From positions 1 through 64,000 of IMG/VR virus record IMGVR_UViG_3300032356_000182: a DNA stretch of 64,000 bases; one strand, given 5' to 3'. The DNA is from a virus. The position numbers and the translations under genes are program-made. Positions 41,384 to 50,134 of the stretch are shown in pieces. Within the stretch, counting starts at the first letter, position 1. Every line of letters starts with the position of its first letter. The notes beneath the pieces are model-generated. The model ran no database searches, had not been told where the DNA came from, and saw nothing but the letters and a program-made list of their open reading frames with translations.

Positions 41384-42025
41384 ATGATTGATAATCCGTT
41401 AGTTTTGGCATTGAAGACATCTAAAGGCTATACTGAAGAGTATGATGACTCTTGGACGATTCCGTTTCTGGAAAACTATATGGAATATCCAGCTATACAG
41501 ACTTTTTTGAACAAAGTTCTAAATGGCCCGTGGATGTCACAGGCTGATGAAATGAGGGCTGAGGTTCCAGCATTGACTATTTACGAAGAAGATGAAAAGC
41601 TGTTTTCTTATTTTCTAAATACAGCAAGGGCTTTGGAAAGTGTTCTGGAAAGTGAATTTGCTGATGTTCCTCCTGATATTGAAAAATTCTACATTCTGAC
41701 ACCGAAAACAGAAGATTTTCGGCAGGTTATGAAGATATCAGGTTTTACGCCTAAACTTCTCGAATCTGTTAAGTTCGATGTATGGGGATTTTATATAGCG
41801 TACCCTTCTTTGCCAGATGCTCTGGAAAATTTGGAAGACCCTGCTGATGATATGATTGCTTTTGAACTTTCAGAATTGAACAGAGCTTTTCCACTGTATG
41901 GTGGATATTTGACTGAACTTCGTCAAACTTATGTTGTTGAAGATGCTTATGAAGATTCTGGTGGATTGATTGTTTTGGCGGTGAAAAGATTAGATAATGC
42001 TCTCAACAACTTTACGAGTAGATAG
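41384..42025 (+). CDS. Hypothetical protein between effector and terminase
   Basis: A 213-residue, acidic protein 3 nt after the ART polyprotein. It begins MIDNPLVLALKTSKGY and has no family motif; the middle contains FYILTPKTEDFRQVMKISGF. It overlaps the terminase start by 29 nt. Adjacent acidic proteins may serve as partners or immunity proteins of toxins, but nothing here proves it. Confidence 0.5.
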   Translation: MIDNPLVLALKTSKGYTEEYDDSWTIPFLENYMEYPAIQTFLNKVLNGPWMSQADEMRAEVPALTIYEEDEKLFSYFLNTARALESVLESEFADVPPDIEKFYILTPKTEDFRQVMKISGFTPKLLESVKFDVWGFYIAYPSLPDALENLEDPADDMIAFELSELNRAFPLYGGYLTELRQTYVVEDAYEDSGGLIVLAVKRLDNALNNFTSR

Positions 42026-43769
42026 TATAGCTGATACTCTACTTCAGCTCTATGGCAGAGAGGAAGTTAAGAAGGTTCTATCTCCTATATCTGTTCTCGA
42101 CTGGGCAAAGACCTATCGGAGGATAGGCGGTCAGCCTTTCAGTTTAGATGAATACCCATGCTTAGAGAAGATTTATGAAGATAAGCATCCCTTCAAGGTA
42201 ATTCAAAAACCAGCTCAGGTTGGTGTATCCGAATATCTTATCAATCTAGCTGTTCACGCTATGGATTGTGGAGTATCTTACTACAATTTGAAGAAGGCCA
42301 GATTGAATGTTGGATATATTTTTCCAACACATTCCTCTCTGGCGGAATTTGCTAAGGAACGCCTACTGGCTGGAATTTTTGAAGAATCTGATTACTTAGG
42401 CGGCATTGTTAGAGCACGAGAAACTGGAAAGTCGAAGATGTCAATCCGATCTTCTTCAGTATTCTACAGAATTAAAGAGTCGTTTTTTCATCTTCGTGGA
42501 GCTTGGAATCCAAGCGTGTCGCTAAAATCTTTTCCAGTTGACTTATTGATAATTGATGAGCTGGACGAATGTCCTGATAGAGCAGTTGCTCTAGCTGAGA
42601 AACGACTTCGTGCTTCTGACTTGCGCTATCGAGTTTATGTCTCTACTCCTACATATCCAGGTAGAGGCATTAGCTATTATTATTCTTTATCAGATCAGCA
42701 TATCTGGGAGATAAGATGTCCTAATTGTGGACTATGGCAGGAGCCAGATTTTTTCAATAATGTGTTTTTGCGAGAAGATGATCAGTTTCATCCTTATTCG
42801 GTTTGGAAATCAATAGCAGCGAACAACATAACCGATAAAGAGTTTGTGTTCGCTTGCAGAGCGTGCTTTTTTCGACTAAATAAGTTAGCAAAAGGTCGCT
42901 GGAGAGCGCAAAACCCGGGAAGCTATATTAGAGGTTACAGAATACCGGGGCTTGTTTCACCTAAAGTTCCATTGATTGAGCTTGTTAGAAACTCTCTGCT
43001 TATGCGGCCTGCTGAAATTCAAGAGTTTTGGAATTCGGATTTAGGCTTGCCTTTTGCACCAAGCGGTGGATCTCTTAATGAGAGTGTCCTGAGTTCTTGT
43101 GAATTGAAAGGTATCAGGGAGTTTAAGGATCCTAATCATGTTGAATACTCTGTAGCTGGAGTTGATGTTGGTGCAAAGTTGCATCTAACTATTGAGTCTC
43201 CAAGAGATGATGGAAGATGGGAGACAGTCTATATGGCTGAGTTAGATGATTTTGAAGAGCTGGATTTGCTATTTCATCAGTTCAAAATCAGAAGCTTGGT
43301 CGTTGATGCCTATCCTGAGACTCGAGAGGCGAAGCGTTTGGCTGAGAGATTCAGAGGTTTAGTTTGGCTAGGTAGATATCCGAATATGACTAGCTTAGAG
43401 ACTGCAGTATTCCGGGATGACAACGATGAGAGAGTTCCTCTGGTAGATATTGCTAGGACTCAAGCTATGGATGAGGTTACTGTGGACATCATTCAGCAGA
43501 AGAGTTGCTGGCCAGAAGGTACGAGATATCAATTTGCTGACTTCTATTCTCAGCTATGCGCTCCTGTTAAAACTAAAGTTGAGTCAACTAGATCGGATGG
43601 TTCTGTTATTGAAAAATACTCGTATGTAGAAAGTGGCCCTGATCACTGGTTTCATTCTAGAGTTTATTCATATATCGCTAGGAAACGGGTAGCTGGGTGG
43701 ACTCCTACTGAAGATGCTGATTCTCTAGTTGGAAAGGATGAGGTATCAATCTTCGGAGTTGAGTTCTAA
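41997..43769 (+). CDS. Terminase large subunit (lambda GpA-like)
   Basis: A 590-residue ATPase/nuclease. The ATPase has a GpA-type Walker A (KPAQVGVSEY), the Walker B LLIIDELDECPDRA, and a zinc finger (RCPNCG ... CRAC) in the middle. The nuclease domain starts VAGVDVGAKLHLTIE with the first acidic ligand, and LVVDAYPET follows. It packages DNA into proheads. The length matches GpA proteins. It is separated from the probable small subunit by accessory genes. Confidence 0.85.
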   Translation: MLSTTLRVDSIADTLLQLYGREEVKKVLSPISVLDWAKTYRRIGGQPFSLDEYPCLEKIYEDKHPFKVIQKPAQVGVSEYLINLAVHAMDCGVSYYNLKKARLNVGYIFPTHSSLAEFAKERLLAGIFEESDYLGGIVRARETGKSKMSIRSSSVFYRIKESFFHLRGAWNPSVSLKSFPVDLLIIDELDECPDRAVALAEKRLRASDLRYRVYVSTPTYPGRGISYYYSLSDQHIWEIRCPNCGLWQEPDFFNNVFLREDDQFHPYSVWKSIAANNITDKEFVFACRACFFRLNKLAKGRWRAQNPGSYIRGYRIPGLVSPKVPLIELVRNSLLMRPAEIQEFWNSDLGLPFAPSGGSLNESVLSSCELKGIREFKDPNHVEYSVAGVDVGAKLHLTIESPRDDGRWETVYMAELDDFEELDLLFHQFKIRSLVVDAYPETREAKRLAERFRGLVWLGRYPNMTSLETAVFRDDNDERVPLVDIARTQAMDEVTVDIIQQKSCWPEGTRYQFADFYSQLCAPVKTKVESTRSDGSVIEKYSYVESGPDHWFHSRVYSYIARKRVAGWTPTEDADSLVGKDEVSIFGVEF

Positions 43770-43923
43770 GAGGATTGAAAAGACTAGTGATTTTTATTTT
43801 GAGGGATCTTAACTTATAATAAAGACAGCTTGGTGAGGTTTTGCGTTGAGGCTTTTGGTAAAAACCAGATGCGAAAAACTATCGATTTTTGTCTATTTGA
43901 ATTTTTTGAGGAGAGGCTAAAAT

Positions 43924-45399
43924 TTGAATGGACTAGATTTAAGTGCGGCCTTAGCTTCAAAAATTTCAGAAAAGTTAACTCAACGTCTCGGCGGCCCTGG
44001 TTCTGGTCATCACGGCCATGCTGGCCGACCCGGTAAACGTGGTGGATCGGCTCCTTCTAGAAAAGGGATTGGAGCAGCAGAGAGCATGGAGAGTGAGAGC
44101 AGCTCAATTGGTGATCTCTATGCTCATGCATCAGAGAGAGCGAAGGAGCTGGCGAGGAAGACCGGTTTGCTTGCCTTAGATTCTGCTGCTGAGGCTTATC
44201 TAGCTAAGATTTCAGAGTTTTCTGAGAAGAAAGTTTCTGTAAAGTCTTTCTTAGAGGCGGTACGCTCTGAAGAAAAGTTTTATTCTATATGTGGTAAAAC
44301 GTCCGAGGATGATTTTACAGAGGAAGATGATTCTCGTCTGTTTAATTACTTTCGGAATTGGGTTGAAAATGAATATCTGCGAGCGCGACTCAATGTGGCT
44401 ATGTCTGAAGATGAAAGACTTGTTTTTGATAAGCTAGTTGACGCATATACTGATGTTTCTGATGATGGAGACTGGGAGTCTGTCTATGACTATAGTTTTT
44501 ATGCAGGCGCGGAAGCTGAAAAATATTTTAAGAAGATGGATCCGAATGAGAAAAAACTTCTTCGCAACGTTTTCAGAAAAATAGCGATTGATGAGATGTA
44601 TAGACACGTTATTGAAAATTTTGGATTTTACAACATAGACTTTGATAGAGAATTGGAATCTAATATTGGATTTAATTATTCAAACGAGACTATACTTTAT
44701 GATGCTATAGTGTATAATCCGATTAGGCCTAATGAGAAATATGATGCGTACTTCTCGAGACTAGCGTCAGTGTTGCTAGATGATGGCTTTCTTAGCGAGT
44801 ATGATGAGTTTCCGATTAAAAAAATGAAGACGATTTCTTCGGTTAGTTCTGAAGAGCGATCAGCTGTTGAGAAGGATATCTTCAGTTCCTGGGATAAGAC
44901 AAATCACAGCAGTTTTTCTGTCAAAGTTCTTGGAGTTTACCGAATTGGTTCTCCTTCGCAGAATGTGGTTGAAACTCAGAAAGCTCTTGGGAATATCCGA
45001 TCGGGTTTTTATCACGGCACTTCAATTAGACGTGCTCTCAATATTGCAGGTGGTGGATTCCGATTGGTGAGCAAACCCAAGACAGGACAGATGCTCGGGC
45101 CAGGGATATATCTTACTGATACTTCGTCTAAAAGTGTGCAGTATGTTGGAGAGGTTTACTCTCGCGACTCGGATAGAGGCGTATTGCTAAGAGTTAGCGC
45201 AGCGCTAGGCAAGGTAGCCAAGGTAACGAATCTTTCCTCATTTCAACAGCTGCCTGATGGTGACACTTATTTTGCTGCAAAGGGCGAGAGGTATGAAGAC
45301 TTCTTTCTGAAGAACTCTGAGTGGTGTGTAAAGAATCCAGACGCAATTTCTGTTGAATATTGGATTGATATGCAAAAGACTCGGAGTGCAAGAAAATAA
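43924..45399 (+). CDS. Tagged protein with PARP-like ADP-ribosyltransferase
   Basis: A 491-residue protein from TTG 43924 behind GAGGAGAGGC. Tag at 22-44, a long helical middle (about 60-330), and a C-terminal PARP-like domain with HGTSI (His364), GPGIYLTDTSS (Tyr396) and ISVEYW (Glu478), the H-Y-E triad rather than R-S-E. The domain should transfer ADP-ribose; substrate unknown. The 92 nt encoding its N-terminal lead and tag (43951-44042) are identical to 45799-45890 in a second gene. Confidence 0.75.
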   Translation: MNGLDLSAALASKISEKLTQRLGGPGSGHHGHAGRPGKRGGSAPSRKGIGAAESMESESSSIGDLYAHASERAKELARKTGLLALDSAAEAYLAKISEFSEKKVSVKSFLEAVRSEEKFYSICGKTSEDDFTEEDDSRLFNYFRNWVENEYLRARLNVAMSEDERLVFDKLVDAYTDVSDDGDWESVYDYSFYAGAEAEKYFKKMDPNEKKLLRNVFRKIAIDEMYRHVIENFGFYNIDFDRELESNIGFNYSNETILYDAIVYNPIRPNEKYDAYFSRLASVLLDDGFLSEYDEFPIKKMKTISSVSSEERSAVEKDIFSSWDKTNHSSFSVKVLGVYRIGSPSQNVVETQKALGNIRSGFYHGTSIRRALNIAGGGFRLVSKPKTGQMLGPGIYLTDTSSKSVQYVGEVYSRDSDRGVLLRVSAALGKVAKVTNLSSFQQLPDGDTYFAAKGERYEDFFLKNSEWCVKNPDAISVEYWIDMQKTRSARK

Positions 45400-45442
45400 T
45401 GGTTTTTAAGCTATCTTGTTAGCAAAAAGGAGATAGAATAAG

Positions 45443-45745
45443 GTGTCAAAGAAATCTTTGAGATTGGCTAGAATACTACGGAAGCTGCAGGATAGGAGGC
45501 TAAGAAAAGTGAAGACAAATCATGTTCAAGATGGCAGTAGGCCGATTTATTGTCATCGCCGACGGGAAATTCAGGATTTCTTGTCTAAAGAATTCTTTGA
45601 AGATAACTGTTTGTCCGGCTGTCCCTTCTTTGAAGGTACTTATCAAGGGCAAGGCATTGAATGCAAATATTATGATGGTTCAAATAATCCGATTGAGCTG
45701 GTTAGAGATGCTAAAGAGCTAGCTGATAGATCGTCTAATCTTTGA
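45443..45745 (+). CDS. Small basic hypothetical protein
   Basis: A 100-residue protein from GTG 45443 behind AAAGGAGATAG. Basic N-terminal half (LRLARILRKLQDRRLRKVK), then a Cys/Phe segment (CLSGCPFF). No motif. Between two tagged genes, so possibly a partner. Confidence 0.45.
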   Translation: MSKKSLRLARILRKLQDRRLRKVKTNHVQDGSRPIYCHRRREIQDFLSKEFFEDNCLSGCPFFEGTYQGQGIECKYYDGSNNPIELVRDAKELADRSSNL

Positions 45746-45768
45746 CAGATTTTTAGAAGGAGAGCTGC

Positions 45769-46515
45769 ATGATAACCAGATTTGGTTTGAGTGATGCTTT
45801 AGCTTCAAAAATTTCAGAAAAGTTAACTCAACGTCTCGGCGGCCCTGGTTCTGGTCATCACGGCCATGCTGGCCGACCCGGTAAACGTGGAGGATCTGCT
45901 AAGACAAAGGTGGCAGTTTCGGCAGCTAAAGCTTCTGGTGGATTTAAGCTAAAACCAAGTCTTATTCCGCTTGCTAGAACTTCTCTGCATTATGATACTT
46001 TTGAAGATTTTGAGAGAGACTACACCACAAACAACTTTCACGGGACTTATGTTCATCTGACTAATGATGCTGATTTCAGGGTTGATCCAAACAGAGCTCC
46101 TAGAGATGCATCTTCTATGTCCATCGGCTCGAGCTCTTATCCAGGTTTGATGGTGACAACTGATCCTGAAAATTGGGATTTTGTGCTTAGTGGAAAAGGC
46201 ACTGTTTCACCAAAAGACGCTGCTAAATTTAGAAGAAAGTATATGGCAATTATTGATTTGTCTTATCTGGTTCCTGGTAAAGATTATATAAGTGTAGCTA
46301 GAGGCTTCGGGCATGAAATTTTTGTCAGAGACAATCTTGATAAAGTTAAGGTTTTGAAAGTTGTTCCTATTGATAGAGGAATTCGGCAATGGAATTATCG
46401 GTATAACAGAGTAATGCCAAACAGTTCTAGAGATCTGCGAGATATCTATAACTGGGCAAGAGAAAACAAAGATAGACTATTGTTAGATAAAATAAAATCT
46501 AAGGAGGAAAGATGA
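45769..46515 (+). CDS. Tagged protein with unrecognised possible effector domain
   Basis: A 248-residue protein behind AGAAGGAGAGC. Tag at 23-44 (ends GGSAKT rather than GGSAP). The domain about 60-248 has HGTYVHLTND, PGLMVTTDPENWDF and YMAIIDLSYL, which recalls the opening of ART/PARP-type folds, but I cannot find a complete triad. Same tag DNA as the previous tagged gene. Inferred effector. Confidence 0.6.
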   Translation: MITRFGLSDALASKISEKLTQRLGGPGSGHHGHAGRPGKRGGSAKTKVAVSAAKASGGFKLKPSLIPLARTSLHYDTFEDFERDYTTNNFHGTYVHLTNDADFRVDPNRAPRDASSMSIGSSSYPGLMVTTDPENWDFVLSGKGTVSPKDAAKFRRKYMAIIDLSYLVPGKDYISVARGFGHEIFVRDNLDKVKVLKVVPIDRGIRQWNYRYNRVMPNSSRDLRDIYNWARENKDRLLLDKIKSKEER

Positions 46516-46718
46516 GTACTTGCCAAAGGGAGCATACAGATTTTCAGCCGGATGTTTGGACTTGCCCGACTTGTGGAGAGGTTGATGATTTTGTTAATCA
46601 AGGCAGCTTTGAAGGGGAAGATTGTCCTAGGCTTCATGTGGATGATATTATCATCTGCTATTCTTGTGGCGGAGATTGGACAGGACAAGAATTAGCTGAA
46701 GTTATGGCAGAGACGTAG
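46512..46718 (+). CDS. Zinc ribbon protein, paralogue of 31439 gene
   Basis: A 68-residue protein starting within the stop of the previous gene (ATGA) behind AAGGAGG. CPTCG, DCPRLHVDD and SCGGDW repeat the 31439 arrangement. Coupled translation with the tagged protein suggests a functional link. Function unknown. Confidence 0.6.
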   Translation: MSTCQREHTDFQPDVWTCPTCGEVDDFVNQGSFEGEDCPRLHVDDIIICYSCGGDWTGQELAEVMAET

Positions 46719-46719
46719 A

Positions 46720-46941
46720 ATGGAGAAAGGTTGGTATTATTGTTTGCCTTGTCCAAAATGTGGACAATCTTTTGTTATCGGGCTGATTACTCTCGGGGGA
46801 TTATCTATCTCTGCGAGATGTGATAGGTGTAGCTTTGAAGGTTCTTATGTTGCTTATGGGAATATGGCTGTTACTCTGTATTTGAGGAGTGGGATGCCAA
46901 CTGATGATTTACTGCTATCTAAAGGAATTTTGAAAAGTTAA
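46720..46941 (+). CDS. Small zinc ribbon protein
   Basis: A 73-residue protein starting one base after the previous stop. CLPCPKCGQSF and ARCDRCSF form a two-Cys-pair zinc ribbon. Third small zinc protein in or near the effector block. Confidence 0.55.
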   Translation: MEKGWYYCLPCPKCGQSFVIGLITLGGLSISARCDRCSFEGSYVAYGNMAVTLYLRSGMPTDDLLLSKGILKS

Positions 46942-47010
46942 CGACAAAAGTTGTAGAGGATTTACTTTTTGATAGAATTTTCTCTTATTAAATATCGGGA
47001 GGATAGTTAT

Positions 47011-48018
47011 ATGTATACAAATTCAAAGCTAGATTATTCGGATAGAAGAGAGGCCAAGAGACTTGGCGGCCCCGGTTCTGGTCATCACGGCCATGCTGGC
47101 CGCCCAGGCAAAAGAGGAGGTTCTGCTCCTCGTTCTTCTGGAGGGTATCGAGATCTTTCATTTCGAGAGATTGAGCCAGGCGAAAATCCATTAGCTTATG
47201 ATGAGAAAGAGCTGCGTCATAGTAATGAAGCTATGCTACAGTTGATTTCAGATAGCGGCAGTCGAAAATTTCATAATCAGGTTGCTGAATGGGAAGGCTT
47301 TGATCCGGACGTATCTGATAGGCGCTGGAAAGAGAGGGAGGCTCTCATTAGTTGGAGATCTTCTGGTTATCACTATATCAATAAATACCTGAGAGGAGAA
47401 CTAGACGAAAGTTCTCTCAGTTCTTACAGATCGATAAGAGATATTAAAAGAGATATCAGAAATCTTGATCTTGCTTTTAATGAGGCTCCGAGACTTCCTT
47501 ATGGCATAGTTGTTAGAAGAGGGCTTGACCCGGAATCTGAGGCGGCTAAGAAAATTTTGAGTACAGATCCGAAAGATTTAATCGGGAAAGTTTTTCAAGC
47601 GAAGGCATTTATCAGCACCTCTATCAGTAAATCTGTAGCAAAGCTCTACGCTACGCCAAGTCATAAGAAAGGTGAAATTCCGAATATCGTTACTTTTACC
47701 ATCAAAGTGCCGGCAGGTGAGAAATTCATCGCTATACCTGGAGCGCAATCTGAGATTCTCCTAAATAGAAATCTAAGTTTTGAGGTAGAGGATTTTTCAA
47801 TCGTACCAGCAAGAGACGTCATAGAGCATAACTTTGTGCTAAAGGTTGCCCAAAAATTAGATATTCAGCTCTCCGAAGATGATCCTTTTGCGAAATCAAA
47901 GGCGATGAAATTGGCAGATGCTATTGTTAAACTGCTAGTGAAAAAGTTAGGAGGTCCTGGTTCAGGATTTCATGGTCATGCTGGCCGACCCGGTAAGCGT
48001 GGCGGCTCTGCTCCGTGA
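47011..48018 (+). CDS. Tagged ADP-ribosyltransferase, truncated after second tag
   Basis: A 335-residue protein; ATG 47011 is preferred over TTG 46969 because GGGAGGATAG precedes it. Tag at 18-40, R-S-E ART (IVVRRGLD, FISTSISK, QSEILLNR) similar to 36233 and 38723, then a second tag (313-335) that is followed directly by TGA 48016. In other proteins this tag leads into another module, so the gene seems to have lost one. Confidence 0.75.
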   Translation: MYTNSKLDYSDRREAKRLGGPGSGHHGHAGRPGKRGGSAPRSSGGYRDLSFREIEPGENPLAYDEKELRHSNEAMLQLISDSGSRKFHNQVAEWEGFDPDVSDRRWKEREALISWRSSGYHYINKYLRGELDESSLSSYRSIRDIKRDIRNLDLAFNEAPRLPYGIVVRRGLDPESEAAKKILSTDPKDLIGKVFQAKAFISTSISKSVAKLYATPSHKKGEIPNIVTFTIKVPAGEKFIAIPGAQSEILLNRNLSFEVEDFSIVPARDVIEHNFVLKVAQKLDIQLSEDDPFAKSKAMKLADAIVKLLVKKLGGPGSGFHGHAGRPGKRGGSAP

Positions 48019-48147
48019 AAAGAGATTTCAGCTGAGAAGACTCCTGCAGCTAGTTCTCAGACCCGAGAGATAAAAACTCTCCCTCCTCCAGAATTTATCA
48101 AAAAAAACCTGAGCAGAGGTCTTGGAACACTCGAGAGCCCTCACTAA
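48019..48147 (+). pseudogene. Open remnant after in-frame TGA
   Basis: After TGA 48016 the same frame is open for 42 codons (KEISAEKTPAASSQ, KTLPPPEFIKK) to TAA 48145. It is Ser/Pro-rich like a linker and has no start site. It looks like the remains of a deleted or mutated third module. Read-through is possible but unproven. Confidence 0.4.
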
Positions 48148-48182
48148 GGCTGGAGAGAGCTGAGGAAGCGAAAAAGGAAACT

Positions 48183-48575
48183 GTGATTATAGGCCGAGAT
48201 CGCTCTGGAGCTCCTATTTCATTCGCTGTTCCGGGCTCTAAGGGAAAGATGTACGTGGTAGATTTGATCAGGAAATCTGAAGGGATTTATGCTAATTGTC
48301 AAGTTGCATCTTGGGGCAAGGATGCTCCGAAAGATGATCCATGGTGTCCTGGAAGCCGAGAAAGAAATGGACAAGCTACGATATGCTATCATACGATGGC
48401 TGCAGTTAACAAGGCATTTGAGGAATCTGGCTATACAGTTTCTTGGCATCGAACGAAAAGAGATGCTGGTACATTGAAGAGGAAAAAGTCAGGAAAGTCG
48501 TTCGTTCTTCCGATTTTTCCTTATGAGTGGGCAAAAATTCCGGGGGCGTATTTGCTTGTTTCAGAAAAGAAATAA
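48183..48575 (+). CDS. SWIM-like zinc-binding protein, paralogue of 3730 gene
   Basis: A 130-residue protein from GTG 48183. Blocks VPGSKGKMYVV, NCQVASWG, WCPGSRERNGQ, ICYHTMAAVNKAF and PGAYLLV match the 3730 protein in order. Zinc binding by the Cys/His pair set is likely. Here it stands between an effector and the portal gene, so duplication has brought the family into the late region. Confidence 0.65.
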   Translation: MIIGRDRSGAPISFAVPGSKGKMYVVDLIRKSEGIYANCQVASWGKDAPKDDPWCPGSRERNGQATICYHTMAAVNKAFEESGYTVSWHRTKRDAGTLKRKKSGKSFVLPIFPYEWAKIPGAYLLVSEKK

Positions 48576-48591
48576 AGAAAAGGATTGAGAT

Positions 48592-50082
48592 ATGGCAGTA
48601 AAACCAGCGAGACCTGATTTAACCGAAATCGGTGTAACCGGCACGCCTATCTGGTCAGGCCAGATATTTCCAGATGATAATGCTTTGTTTAATGATATTC
48701 CTACCGCTATGGAAATCTATAGGAAGATGCGCAATGATAGCACTCTAAAAGCTTGCTTTCTCGTCAAGAGTTTGCCTATCAAGGCAACTAGATGGTGGGT
48801 AGAACCTGCTGATGAGAGTCCTGAAGCAGCGGATGTGGCTAACCAGATTGAAGAAAATCTTCTTAGAGGCATGACTGTAAATTGGACTAGAATTCTTCAT
48901 GAGATATGCTTAAAGTTTATCTATGGCTTTAGCATTTTTGAAAAAGTTTGGGAGGAAGATGGCGAAGGAAGAATTAAGCTAAGAAAATTAGCTATACGCC
49001 AAGCTGAAACTTTAAGCAGGTGGAATTTTGATGATAGCGGGGGGCCGAAAGAGATGGTTCAGATGGCTTTTTCCCCCAACAAAGGCATGGAGACATTCGT
49101 TATCCCTATTGAGAAACTAGTTGTGTTTGTTAATAATCAAGAAGGTTCTAATCTACTGGGCAGATCTGATTTTAGAGAGTGCTATAGAGAATGGTGGACG
49201 AAGGACAGATTGATGCGTCTTGAATTGATAGATGTTGAGCGTGATTCTATCGGAGTTCCGGTCATAGGCCTTCCAGAAGGTGCAAGCAAGGCTGATCAAG
49301 CAGTTGCTAAGAGCATTGTTACGTCAATCAGAAAAGATGAGGGTGGTGGGGTAGTTATTCCTCAGAGATGGCAGTATGGGTCTTGGCCAGCTGGCGGAAC
49401 TAATCGAGTAAATTCTTCAGAAATTATCAGAAGATATGACAGACAGATGTTAGTTTCTTGGCTAGCTCAGTTTATTGATTTGGGTTCCGGTGAAGTGGGC
49501 TCTTACGCTTTGTCTGAAGATCAGACAAATTTCTTCTTGATGTCTCTAGAAGCTGAAGCAAACTATATAGAAGATTGTTTCAATCGTTATGTGATTCCTC
49601 AGATGTGTGATTATGGAGGATATGCTCTGTCAAAGAGCGGAAAGTATCCGAGGCTTCGTCATCGAGATATCGGAAGATTTGATGCGAAGGCTTTTGCTGA
49701 TATCTTGAATTCACTTCTGCAGGGCGGCTGGATTACAGCTAGAGGAAAGCTGGATGAAGAATTTTTGCGAAAGAAGCTTTTCTTACCGGAACCTGAGAGC
49801 TACGAACAGCCTCAGCCTTCTGTGGAAGCGAATATTTCAGAAGAGCAACCCGAAGAGGAAAATCCCAGCGCGATGATAGAGAAAGAAACACCGAAAAGAT
49901 TTGGAACGTCAAAAATTATCAAAATCACTCCTGATCTTAGCGATGGTCAAGAAAATGAGAGCGAATATCTAGCTGGACTTCGTGCCAAGCTTATTCGTAC
50001 TTTTGAGGAATCCTCTAAAGCTAGAAAAAGTGCGTTAGAAAATCTTGAGGACAGCGAGTGGGAACGATATGAAAACAGCTAG
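48592..50082 (+). CDS. Portal protein (Mu gp29/DUF935-like)
   Basis: A 496-residue protein behind AAAGGATTGAGAT. Recognised from DIPTAMEIYRKMRNDSTLKACFLVKS, the WWVEP strand, the FEKVWEE region and LAQFIDLGSGEVGSYAL, typical of DUF935 portals. It forms the dodecameric entry ring of the head. A 100-residue acidic C-terminal tail follows the core. Confidence 0.8.
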   Translation: MAVKPARPDLTEIGVTGTPIWSGQIFPDDNALFNDIPTAMEIYRKMRNDSTLKACFLVKSLPIKATRWWVEPADESPEAADVANQIEENLLRGMTVNWTRILHEICLKFIYGFSIFEKVWEEDGEGRIKLRKLAIRQAETLSRWNFDDSGGPKEMVQMAFSPNKGMETFVIPIEKLVVFVNNQEGSNLLGRSDFRECYREWWTKDRLMRLELIDVERDSIGVPVIGLPEGASKADQAVAKSIVTSIRKDEGGGVVIPQRWQYGSWPAGGTNRVNSSEIIRRYDRQMLVSWLAQFIDLGSGEVGSYALSEDQTNFFLMSLEAEANYIEDCFNRYVIPQMCDYGGYALSKSGKYPRLRHRDIGRFDAKAFADILNSLLQGGWITARGKLDEEFLRKKLFLPEPESYEQPQPSVEANISEEQPEEENPSAMIEKETPKRFGTSKIIKITPDLSDGQENESEYLAGLRAKLIRTFEESSKARKSALENLEDSEWERYENS

Positions 50083-50134
50083 CTTGGCTACTTTCTATCT
50101 GTTTAGCAGGTAAGTCCGTACAGGGGAATACGAT

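Noticed and set aside
41384-42025. Immunity protein for the tagged effectors
   Set aside because: Based only on adjacency and acidity; listed as hypothetical.
43797-43820. TATAAT at 43815 as a full promoter for the PARP-like gene
   Set aside because: No recognisable -35 at the right distance; kept out of the feature list although a weak or activated promoter is possible.
12270-48018. Stop-codon reassignment suggested by in-frame TAA and TGA
   Set aside because: Both codons are used as normal stops in many well-supported genes, including ATGA overlaps; the two cases involve different codons.
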